Shown: positions 56,825-64,000 of the stretch, piece by piece
Numbering within the stretch: position 1 is the first letter of the stretch
How the letters are laid out: every line of letters begins with the position of its first letter
Origin: Nesterenkonia haasae
GTDB lineage: Bacteria > Actinomycetota > Actinomycetes > Actinomycetales > Micrococcaceae
Direction of reading: 5' to 3'
Length of the DNA stretch: 64,000 bases
Assembly (NCBI RefSeq): GCF_010119385.1
Contig: NZ_VFIE01000018.1
Coordinates: 258,838 to 322,837, forward strand
Position numbers and translations under genes: made by a program
The notes under the pieces: generated by a model
Databases searched by the model: none
What the model saw: only the letters and a program-made list of their open reading frames with translations
Told to the model about the DNA's origin: nothing

Positions 56825-59044
56825 TCAGTTGACCAGGTCGTCGACGATCTTGTTCAGGGTTGCGGAGGGGCGCATAACGCGGAACGCCTTCTGCTCATCA
56901 GGCCGGTAGTAGCCACCGATATCGGCGGGGCTTCCCTGGACTTCCTTGAGCTCCTCAAGAATGGTGTCTTCCTGCTCCACCAGCGCCGTCGCCACGGGCT
57001 TGAACAGCGACGCCAGGTCGGCGTCGTCGTTCTGCTCAGCGAGTTCCTGGGCCCAGTACTGGGCCAGGTAGAAGTGGCTGCCGCGGTTGTCGATGGTGCC
57101 TAGGCTTCGGCCCGGGCTGCGGTTTTCCATGAGGAAAGTCGCGGTTGCCCGATCAAGGGCGGCTGCCAGGACTTTGGCTCGCGGGGCGTCGGCCTGCTCG
57201 GCGTACTTCTCCAGCGACGGAACTATTGCGAAGAATTCGCCCAGGGAGTCCCAGCGCAGGTAGTTCTCCTCCGTGAGCTGCTGGACGTGCTTGGGGGCGG
57301 AGCCGCCGGCTCCTGTTTCGAACAGGCCGCCCCCGGCCATCAGCGGCACGATGGAGAGCATCTTGGCAGATGTTCCCAACTCCAGGATGGGGAAGAGATC
57401 GGTCAGGTAGTCCCGCAGCACATTGCCGGTGACGCTGATGGTGTTCTCTCCGCGGCGTATCCGGTCCACAGAGTATTTTGTGGCGTCCACTGGGTTGAGG
57501 ATGTCGAGGGTCAGCCCCTCAGTGTCGTGATCCGCCAGGTAGGTCTTGACCTTGGCTATGAGGTTGGCGTCATGGGCGCGGTTCTCGTCCAACCAGAAGA
57601 CTGCGGGCCATCCGGTTTCCCGTGCGCGGTTGACGGCAAGTTTGACCCAGTCGGCGATGGGGGCATCTTTGGTCTGGCAGGCGCGCCAGATGTCACCGGC
57701 CTCCACCTCGTGTTCGAGGAGCACATCGCCGGCCGAGTTGAGCACCTGGACCTTCCCGTCAGCGGAGATCTCAAAGGTCTTGTCGTGAGATCCGTACTCT
57801 TCGGCCTTCTGGGCCATCAGTCCCACATTGGGCACTGTGCCCAACTTTGTCGGGTCGAACGCACCGTTGACCCTGCAGTCGTCGATGACGGCCTGGTAGA
57901 CACCCGCGTAGGAGGAGTCCGGGATGACGGCCAGAGTGTCATCAGTGTCGCCGGTGGGGCCCCAGAGCTGACCGCCATTGCGGATCATAGCGGGCATCGA
58001 GGCATCCACGATGACGTCGGAGGGAGTGTGCAGGTTGGTGATGCCTTTGCGGTCATCAACCATTGACATCTTCGGGCCGTCTTGGAGGGCCTGCTCGTAC
58101 TCGGCTTGGATTTCCTCACCCACAGCGCCCATCTTCTTGGCCCCGGAGAGGATAGAGGCCAGGCCGTCGTTTGCTGAGAGTCCGGCTTCGGCGAGCTGGT
58201 CGCCGAACTTCTCGAAGATGGTGGGGAAGAACGCCCGGACCACATGGCCGAAGATGATGGGGTCAGAGACCTTCATCATGGTGGCCTTCAGGTGGGCGGA
58301 GAAGAGCACATCGTCCTTCTTGGCGCGTTCGACCTGCTCGCGGAGGAACGTGTCCAGCGCTTTGGCGGACATGAAGGTAGCGTCCACCACCTCGCCGGCT
58401 TGGACGCCCAAGCCTTCTTTCAGCGTCGTGACTGTCCCGTCGGTGGCCACGTGCTGGATGGTGAGTTCGTCGGCGGACTCGATGACGACTGACTGCTCGT
58501 TGGCGGCGAAGTCATGCTCACCCATGGTGGCCACAGCGGTCTTCGACTCGCTGCTCCAATCCCCCATGCGGTGCGGATTCGAACGAACGTACTGCTTGAT
58601 CGAGGCCGGGGCGCGCCGGTCGGAGTTACCTTCGCGCAGCACAGGGTTGACTGCCGAGCCCTTCACCTTGTCGTAGCGGGCGCGGACGTCCTTGTCCTCT
58701 TCACTCTCAGGAGACTCGGGAAACTCTGGGAGGTTGTATCCGTGCTGCTGAAGCTCTGCGATAGCGGCCTTCAGCTGCGGGGTGGAGGCGGAGATATTGG
58801 GCAGCTTGATGATGTTCGCCTCGGGAGTCTTAGCGAGCTGGCCCAGCTCAGCAAGCGCATCCGGTTCGGCCTTGTCCTCACCTACGTAGTCGGGGAACTG
58901 CGCAATGATGCGCCCCGCCAGTGAGATGTCGCGTGTCTCAATCTCCACGCCCGCAGTTGAGGCGAAAGCCTCCACGATGGGCTTCAACGAAAAAGTAGCC
59001 AGCATGGGCGCTTCGTCAGTATTGGTGAAGATGATCTTTGCCAT
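56825..59044 (-). CDS. icd: Isocitrate dehydrogenase, monomeric NADP type
   Basis: 739 residues from ATG 59044 (GGAGC site), the size of the monomeric ICDH-II class. Landmarks: [69 protein letters not shown] (metal/substrate), and [31 protein letters not shown]. It makes 2-oxoglutarate and NADPH in the TCA cycle. Confidence 0.95.
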   Translation of the reverse strand: MAKIIFTNTDEAPMLATFSLKPIVEAFASTAGVEIETRDISLAGRIIAQFPDYVGEDKAEPDALAELGQLAKTPEANIIKLPNISASTPQLKAAIAELQQHGYNLPEFPESPESEEDKDVRARYDKVKGSAVNPVLREGNSDRRAPASIKQYVRSNPHRMGDWSSESKTAVATMGEHDFAANEQSVVIESADELTIQHVATDGTVTTLKEGLGVQAGEVVDATFMSAKALDTFLREQVERAKKDDVLFSAHLKATMMKVSDPIIFGHVVRAFFPTIFEKFGDQLAEAGLSANDGLASILSGAKKMGAVGEEIQAEYEQALQDGPKMSMVDDRKGITNLHTPSDVIVDASMPAMIRNGGQLWGPTGDTDDTLAVIPDSSYAGVYQAVIDDCRVNGAFDPTKLGTVPNVGLMAQKAEEYGSHDKTFEISADGKVQVLNSAGDVLLEHEVEAGDIWRACQTKDAPIADWVKLAVNRARETGWPAVFWLDENRAHDANLIAKVKTYLADHDTEGLTLDILNPVDATKYSVDRIRRGENTISVTGNVLRDYLTDLFPILELGTSAKMLSIVPLMAGGGLFETGAGGSAPKHVQQLTEENYLRWDSLGEFFAIVPSLEKYAEQADAPRAKVLAAALDRATATFLMENRSPGRSLGTIDNRGSHFYLAQYWAQELAEQNDDADLASLFKPVATALVEQEDTILEELKEVQGSPADIGGYYRPDEQKAFRVMRPSATLNKIVDDLVN

Positions 59045-59104
59045 AGAGCGGCAGCTCCCTTGAGGTCGAACGAATTTGCAGTATGAGGTCAATCTATCAA
59101 CTTG

Positions 59105-60448
59105 TCAGAGTCCGAGGACGGCCATGGCGATCAGGAAGTAGATGATCAGGCCCGTAGCATCTACGAATGTGGAGATGAAGGGATTGGCGAAGACGGCGGG
59201 ATCGGCGCCGATCTTCTTGCCCAGGAGGGGCATCATTCCGCCGGCTGATGCTGCGAGAGTGCAGACCGCCAGCAGCGTGAGGCCAATGACAGCGCCCACG
59301 TCCCAGTCCCAGCGCCAGCTGACGAGCAGGAAACCCAGCACGCCCAGTACAGAACCTAGCGTGATCCCCACTCGCACTTCACGCCACAGGACACGGAAGA
59401 CATCGCGGGTGGCCACATCACCCAAAGCCAGCGCACGGGTCACCGTGGTGGCAGCCTGGTTGCCGGTGTTTCCGCCGGTGCCGATCAGCAGCGGCACGAA
59501 CAGGGCCAGCACCACAACTGCTTCCAGCGTCTCTTCGAACGTGTCGAGTACCTGCACGGTCAGCGTGGCGCCCAGTGCCAGCACCAGAAGCCACACGATT
59601 CGTGAGCGCATGATAGTCAGCACCGGGGTCGAAAGGTACGGCCGGTGCAACGGTTCGGCACCACCGTGACGGGCGGCGTCCTCTGTCTCTGCTCGTTCCA
59701 GAATGTCCATCGCGTCGTCGACAGTGAAGATGCCCACGACTCGGTGTTCCTTATCCGTGACCGGCACCGCGAGGTGCTTACGGTCAGCGCAGCGGCGCGC
59801 TGCATCCTCTGCATCATGGTCGGCATCGACTGAATCCGCCTCAGACATGATGGTGTCTACCACTGTGTCTTCGTCGCTGAACATCAGCTCGCGCAGCGAT
59901 ACCACCCCTTTGAGCAGGCGATGTCCGTCAACGACCGGAAGCGTATAGATGGTCTCCGCATCAACTCCAGCTCGACGGATCTTCTCCATCGCCTGTTTCA
60001 CGGTCCAGTGCTCGGGGATGGCCACGAACTCCGGGCTCATGGCGCGGCCGATTGTCCCGGAGGCGTACCCAAGGACGATATTGGTCAGTGAACGTTCCCG
60101 GGCGTCGAGGTGGCGCAGCATCTTCCGGGCCACTGAGGCCGGCATCTCATCCATGAGCCGCACACGGTCATCAGGGTCGAGGGATTCGAAGAAGTGCGCG
60201 ACGTCGCCGTCTTTGAGGCCCTCAACAATCTCATGCTGGAGTGCCTGATCCAGCTGGTCGAAGACATGAACAGCAGTGTCCTTGGGAAGCAGGCGGAACG
60301 TGACAGCACGGTCCTTCACGCCCAGACGTTCCAGAAAGTCGACGATATCGCCGGTGTTGAGCTCATCGAGAGCTACCCGCAGATCGGTCAGACGCTCATC
60401 ACGAATCAGGTCCGCAAGGTCATCCAGCTGTTCGGTCATGTCGGTCAT
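59105..60448 (-). CDS. mgtE: Magnesium transporter MgtE
   Basis: 447 residues: N-domain of helical repeats (LDELNTGDIVDFLERLG...), two CBS domains (about 135-255), and five membrane helices with LFVPLLIGTGGNTGNQAATTVTRALALGD, the pore motif. Mg binding by N and CBS domains closes the channel. It is separated from purH by a 132-bp leader that can fold strongly. Confidence 0.93.
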   Translation of the reverse strand: MTDMTEQLDDLADLIRDERLTDLRVALDELNTGDIVDFLERLGVKDRAVTFRLLPKDTAVHVFDQLDQALQHEIVEGLKDGDVAHFFESLDPDDRVRLMDEMPASVARKMLRHLDARERSLTNIVLGYASGTIGRAMSPEFVAIPEHWTVKQAMEKIRRAGVDAETIYTLPVVDGHRLLKGVVSLRELMFSDEDTVVDTIMSEADSVDADHDAEDAARRCADRKHLAVPVTDKEHRVVGIFTVDDAMDILERAETEDAARHGGAEPLHRPYLSTPVLTIMRSRIVWLLVLALGATLTVQVLDTFEETLEAVVVLALFVPLLIGTGGNTGNQAATTVTRALALGDVATRDVFRVLWREVRVGITLGSVLGVLGFLLVSWRWDWDVGAVIGLTLLAVCTLAASAGGMMPLLGKKIGADPAVFANPFISTFVDATGLIIYFLIAMAVLGL

Positions 60449-60496
60449 GGCAACGCCGCCCTTGGTCAGGTTTGAGGTCTGCTGTGGTCACAGAAC

Positions 60497-60573
60497 GCCC
60501 CAGTCGGTGCCGTGACTTCACATCTCCGCACCGTGGGGCTAGCTACTCGATCGGCTCATTTCGGTAGCCTACC
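60497..60573 (-). ncRNA. Structured mgtE leader (M-box-like)
   Basis: Reading leftward from the purH stop: GTTTAGGTAGGCTACC, then GCTAC/GTAGC arms (60542-60546, 60564-60568). A stem follows with GCCCCA (60497-60502)/TGGGGC (60534-60539) and inner CGGTGC (60505-60510)/GCACCG (60528-60533), and then a CTGTG/CACAG hairpin (about 60481-60493). The start and the ACCGACTGGGG segment recall the Mg2+-sensing M-box (ykoK), which in many bacteria precedes mgtE. The downstream arm of the M-box is not obvious. Confidence 0.45.
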
Positions 60574-60580
60574 TAAACTC

Positions 60581-62215
60581 TCAGTGATAGAAGTGTCGGG
60601 TTCCTGTGAGATACATGGTCAGCCCGGCCTCTTCAGCTGCGGCGACCACTTCGGCGTCGCGCTGGGACCCGCCGGGCTGAACAACTGCGCTGACTCCGGC
60701 CGCGATGAGACTTTGCAGTCCGTCGGCAAAGGGGAAGAACGCATCTGAAGCGGCGACAGATCCCCGCGCGCGCTCCACCCCGTCTCCGCCCAGGGTGTTG
60801 GCCCGTTGGACTGCGAGGCGGCAGGAGTCAAGCCGGTTGACCTGCCCCATGCCGATCCCCACCGTGGCCTGGTTCTTGGCCAGGAGAATAGCGTTGGACT
60901 TCACCGAACGCACCGCCCGCCAGGCGAAGGCAAGATCCTGAAGCTGGGCCCCTTCCGCTGCGGGTCCGGCGGCAAGCCTCCACTCTGAAGGCTCATCCCC
61001 GGAGGCTTGGAAACGGTCCGATGCTTGCAGCAGCATGCCGCCGGAGATCTGCTTGTACTCGACGGGGTCACGGCTGTGCTCTGGGCTGAGTTGGATCAGC
61101 CGAACGTTCTTCTTGCGTTTGAGGATGTCCAGTGCCTCCGACTCGAAGGCAGGGGCGACGACGACCTCGGTGAAGATGTCTGCAATGGCTGATGCCATCT
61201 CCGCGCTGACCTCGCGGTTGGCGGCGATGACGCCACCGAATGCGGAGAGCGGGTCACAGGCGTGCGCCGCTCGGTGCGCCTCAGCAATTGTGGCCGCAGC
61301 TGCCGCCCCACAGGGGTTGGCATGTTTGATGATGGCCACAGCAGGGCCGTCGAAGTCATATGCGGTGCGTACTGCGGCGTCTGCATCGACGTAGTTGTTG
61401 TAGCTCATCTCTTTGCCGTGCAGCACGCTGGCCTGGGCCAGACCCGGGGTGCCGTTGTGTTCGGCGTACAGTGCTGCCGGCTGATGGGAGTTCTCTCCGT
61501 AGCGCAGAGTCTGGACGCGGTCCAGCGCCAGCCCCGCGAACCGCGGGAACTCCACTTTCCTGCCCTCGCTCAGCGTTGCCGGCGCGGGAATGTCTGCGGT
61601 GTCCACATCATCAGCGAACTCTGCTGCGGTCCAGCGGGCGACTGCGGTGTCATAGCTCGCGGTATGGGCGAAGGCAAGTGCGGCCAACCGCTTCCGTGCC
61701 ACCAGACTGAACCCTTCGCCTTGAGCGGCGGAGACGGTCTCGCGGTAGCGCAGCGGGTCGACCACGATTGCGACGGAGGAGTGGTTCTTGGCCGCGGCGC
61801 GGACCATCGATGGACCGCCGATGTCAATCTTTTCGATAATCTCCTGCTCAGCCGCACCGGAGGCCACGGTTTCGGCAAAGGGGTAGAGGTTGACGACCAC
61901 CAGATCGAACGCGGCAATGCCTTGATCTTCCAGGGTTTTCACGTGCTCCGGATTGTCCCGGTCAGCCAGAATGCCGCCGTGGATGCGCGGATGCAGGGTC
62001 TTGACTCGGCCGTCGAGCATCTCCGGGAAGTCGGTAACCTGCTCCACTGCGGTGACCGGAATGCCCGCCTGCGTGATCCGCGCCGCGGTGGACCCAGTGG
62101 ACACAATCTCAACTCCGGCCTGGTGCAGACCAGCGGCGAGCTCCGCAAGACCCGTCTTGTCGAATACGGAGATGAGCGCCCGCCTGATCGGGTGGAAGCC
62201 TTCTGAACTGGTCAT
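60581..62215 (-). CDS. purH: Bifunctional AICAR formyltransferase/IMP cyclohydrolase
   Basis: Last two steps of purine synthesis. 544 residues: IMP cyclohydrolase (MGS-like) domain first ([59 protein letters not shown]), formyltransferase domain second ([47 protein letters not shown]). It uses the formyl-THF made by FolD. There is a GGAGA site before ATG 62215. It probably shares a transcript with mgtE. Confidence 0.96.
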   Translation of the reverse strand: MTSSEGFHPIRRALISVFDKTGLAELAAGLHQAGVEIVSTGSTAARITQAGIPVTAVEQVTDFPEMLDGRVKTLHPRIHGGILADRDNPEHVKTLEDQGIAAFDLVVVNLYPFAETVASGAAEQEIIEKIDIGGPSMVRAAAKNHSSVAIVVDPLRYRETVSAAQGEGFSLVARKRLAALAFAHTASYDTAVARWTAAEFADDVDTADIPAPATLSEGRKVEFPRFAGLALDRVQTLRYGENSHQPAALYAEHNGTPGLAQASVLHGKEMSYNNYVDADAAVRTAYDFDGPAVAIIKHANPCGAAAAATIAEAHRAAHACDPLSAFGGVIAANREVSAEMASAIADIFTEVVVAPAFESEALDILKRKKNVRLIQLSPEHSRDPVEYKQISGGMLLQASDRFQASGDEPSEWRLAAGPAAEGAQLQDLAFAWRAVRSVKSNAILLAKNQATVGIGMGQVNRLDSCRLAVQRANTLGGDGVERARGSVAASDAFFPFADGLQSLIAAGVSAVVQPGGSQRDAEVVAAAEEAGLTMYLTGTRHFYH

Positions 62216-62286
62216 CGTCTCTCCTTATACATCTCCGAACTGGACCATGGGCCAGTCTAGCCCGATGCCCAGACTGTTCCGGAGCC

Positions 62287-62967
62287 TCAGTCGTCGAACT
62301 TATAGCCGAGGCCACGAACGGTGACCAGCAGACGGGGGTTGGCGGGGTCCGTTTCCACCTTGGACCGCAGCCGCTTCACATGCACATCAAGGGTTTTGGT
62401 ATCTCCGACGTAGTCGCTGCCCCAGACCCGGTCAATGATCTGACCCCGGGTGAGCACCCGGCCGGCATTGCGGATGAGGATCTCCAAGAGTTCGAACTCT
62501 TTCAGCGGAAGGTTCACACTGCGCCCGGCTACCTCGACACTGTGCCGCTCTATATCCATCCGGACCGGGCCGGCCACAATCGTGGATGAGTCGTCGAACT
62601 CCGTATCCACGTGGCGGCGGAGCACGGCGCGCACCCGGGCCAGCAGTTCGCGGGACGAGTACGGCTTGGTCACATAGTCGTCAGCGCCAAGCTCCAATCC
62701 CACCACTTTGTCGATCTCTGAGTCTTTCGCGGTGAGCATGATCACCGGTACTGCTGAGCGCAACCTAATCTGCCGGCACACCTCAGTGCCAGGCTGGCCG
62801 GGGAGCATCAGGTCCAGCAGGACCAAATCGGCACCCTCTTTGTCGAAAACGTCGACTGCTTCGTTGCCGTCTTCGGCAACAACAACGTCGTAGCCCTCCT
62901 TCTGGAGGGTGTAGGACAGCGCCTCAGAAAACGAGGGCTCGTCTTCGACGATGAGAATCCTGGTCAA
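62287..62967 (-). CDS. regX3: OmpR-family response regulator RegX3
   Basis: 226 residues. Receiver domain: acidic pocket VEDE, phospho-acceptor Asp in LVLLDLMLPG, Thr in MLTAKD, Lys in YVTKPY. The C-terminal winged helix ends RLRSKVETDPANPRLLVTVRGLGYKF. The match to RegX3 is strong and it is coupled to a SenX3-like kinase by a 4-bp overlap. In Actinobacteria this pair senses phosphate limitation; pst or phoU genes are not in the window. Confidence 0.8.
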   Translation of the reverse strand: MTRILIVEDEPSFSEALSYTLQKEGYDVVVAEDGNEAVDVFDKEGADLVLLDLMLPGQPGTEVCRQIRLRSAVPVIMLTAKDSEIDKVVGLELGADDYVTKPYSSRELLARVRAVLRRHVDTEFDDSSTIVAGPVRMDIERHSVEVAGRSVNLPLKEFELLEILIRNAGRVLTRGQIIDRVWGSDYVGDTKTLDVHVKRLRSKVETDPANPRLLVTVRGLGYKFDD

Positions 62968-64000
62968 GGTGTCTCCTCTTGTATGGAATCCGGCTCGGAG
63001 GCCGAACGTGGTTTCTTCTCGATCCGTGGCACATGGTCAGTGACGTTCTCTTTGGGGCTGAGGGCGGCGTCGTCGTCCGTGAAATCCTCGTACCCCAGAC
63101 CGCTAAGGTCATCGAGACCCTCTTCAAGTTCGGGCAGCCGGACAGTGAACGTGGACCCGCGGCCCGGCTGCGACCACAGGGCGACCTCCCCGCCATGGTT
63201 GCTGACGACATGCTTGACGATGCTCAAGCCCAGTCCGGTGCCACCGGTGGACCGCGAACGCGCAGCGTCTACCCGATAGAACCGTTCGAAGATCCGCTCC
63301 TGGTTCTCCGGGGCGATGCCGATGCCCTGATCAGTGATGGTCACCTGGGCTATTCCGTCCCGAGAGGACAGGCCAATCCCCACCCTGGTGTACTCAGGTG
63401 AGTAGCGCACCGCGTTGTCAATGAGGTTGCGGAATGCCATTGTCAGTTGGTCTGGATCTCCGTGGACCCGCCGCGGCAGCTCTCCGCCCACTCGCAGGTC
63501 GATGGTCTTCACTTCCGCCGGGAGTCTGGAGCGGTCCACCGCTTCAGCGATCACCATGCTGAGATCCACGGGGACACCGGCGTGGACCACGTTCTTCCCC
63601 TGAACCCGGGAGAGTTCGATGATGTCCTGGACCAGCACGGCCAGCCGATTGGACTCTTTGTGGAGACGCTTGGAGAAGCGTCGGACAGCCTCATCATCAT
63701 CGGCCGCGCCCTCAATAGTCTCAGCCAGCAGGCTGATGGCGCCGACCGGGGTTTTCAACTCATGGGAGACGTTTGCGACGAAGTCATTGCGCACTGCCTC
63801 GGTGCGGCTGACCTCGGTGCGGTCATCGGCCAACACCAGAATGTACTCATCCCCCAGCGGCGCAACTCGCAGATTCACCACAATGGAGGTCTCGCCCTGC
63901 AGGCCGCGGGGAAGCTCCAGCTGCTCTTCGATGATGACTCCGTCGCCGCGAACTCGTGCGGTCAGCCGAAGCACCTCCTGGTGGACCACGGTATGTCCGC
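62964..64000 (-). CDS. senX3: Sensor histidine kinase SenX3, C-terminal part (runs off the window)
   Basis: The frame is open to the window edge. The visible part has a PAS-like end, the phospho-His in NDFVANVSHELKTPVGAISLL, N-box FRNLIDNAVRYSPE, G1 TDQGIGI and G2 STGGTGLGLSIVKHV. An acidic tail of about 40 residues follows. The two N-terminal membrane helices of SenX3 would lie beyond 64000. Its stop overlaps regX3 by 4 bp. Confidence 0.8.
   Translation of the reverse strand, partial: GHTVVHQEVLRLTARVRGDGVIIEEQLELPRGLQGETSIVVNLRVAPLGDEYILVLADDRTEVSRTEAVRNDFVANVSHELKTPVGAISLLAETIEGAADDDEAVRRFSKRLHKESNRLAVLVQDIIELSRVQGKNVVHAGVPVDLSMVIAEAVDRSRLPAEVKTIDLRVGGELPRRVHGDPDQLTMAFRNLIDNAVRYSPEYTRVGIGLSSRDGIAQVTITDQGIGIAPENQERIFERFYRVDAARSRSTGGTGLGLSIVKHVVSNHGGEVALWSQPGRGSTFTVRLPELEEGLDDLSGLGYEDFTDDDAALSPKENVTDHVPRIEKKPRSASEPDSIQEETP

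Overview
This is an ordinary-looking, gene-dense, high-GC chromosomal segment of an actinobacterium, most likely a Micrococcaceae member. Mycothiol S-conjugate amidase, a greA-DUF4307-mca block, a mazG-eno-ftsB-DUF501-ppx block, senX3-regX3, F420/FMN luciferase-like oxidoreductases and many GTG/TTG or apparently leaderless starts all point to Actinobacteria. The very acidic exported proteins suggest a halotolerant or alkaliphilic lineage such as Nesterenkonia; that genus is an inference. There is no insertion sequence, prophage, CRISPR array or rRNA operon. One tRNA gene is present.

Layout. 1-4.6 kb: 5' part of an AbiEi/DUF559-type gene, a frameshifted S9 peptidase, a small membrane protein and mca, divergent from DUF4307. 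4.6-9.2 kb: greA with a structured leader, ilvA, an AI-2E-type exporter and a Bax-inhibitor-1 protein. 9.2-11.9 kb: biotin ECF importer bioYMN with a TetR regulator (BioQ-like) and its probable operator. 11.9-13.4 kb: a short tRNA with anticodon UAA, and NDH-2. 13.5-18.7 kb: S8 protease, ppx, DUF501, ftsB, eno. 18.8-25.2 kb: a long leftward run manC, M20 amidohydrolase, cdd, deoA, DedA, add, mazG (nucleoside salvage and house-cleaning). 25.5-29 kb: sdhCDAB. 29-34.8 kb: YihY, trpS, lipoprotein A, OSBS/NSAR-type enolase, a stand-alone Lrp ligand domain, xth. 34.9-44.5 kb: membrane proteins, an MFS exporter, a MacB-like ABC pair, a DrrAB-like exporter with a fused double permease, and a serine-hydrolase lipoprotein. 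44.6-47.8 kb: glyA, folD and a luciferase-like oxidoreductase. 48.1-53.3 kb: a tiny polyanionic lipoprotein with a structured leader, katG-furA, and lipoproteins B and C. 53.5-59 kb: GH13 trehalose-synthase-like enzyme with its LLM partner, gamma carbonic anhydrase, monomeric Icd. 59-64 kb: mgtE with a structured leader, purH, regX3 and partial senX3.

How the genes fit together. Several short operons are held together by 4-bp stop/start overlaps (ftsB-DUF501-ppx-S8, bioYMN, cdd-deoA, add-mazG, glyA-folD, the MacB-like pair, regX3-senX3). glyA and folD join the one-carbon pool to purH-dependent purine synthesis; cdd, deoA and add recover nucleosides; sdh, icd, eno and ndh feed respiration; katG with furA handles peroxide.

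The least explained material is regulatory and exported: a family of three acidic lipoproteins (31.5, 51.4 and 52.5 kb) sharing a C-terminal motif; a 67-residue polyanionic lipoprotein behind a leader that can fold in two exclusive ways; hairpins in the greA and mgtE leaders; and near-perfect palindromes at the sdh/manC, bioY and DrrAB-like promoters. I found no clear new defence or mobile system.
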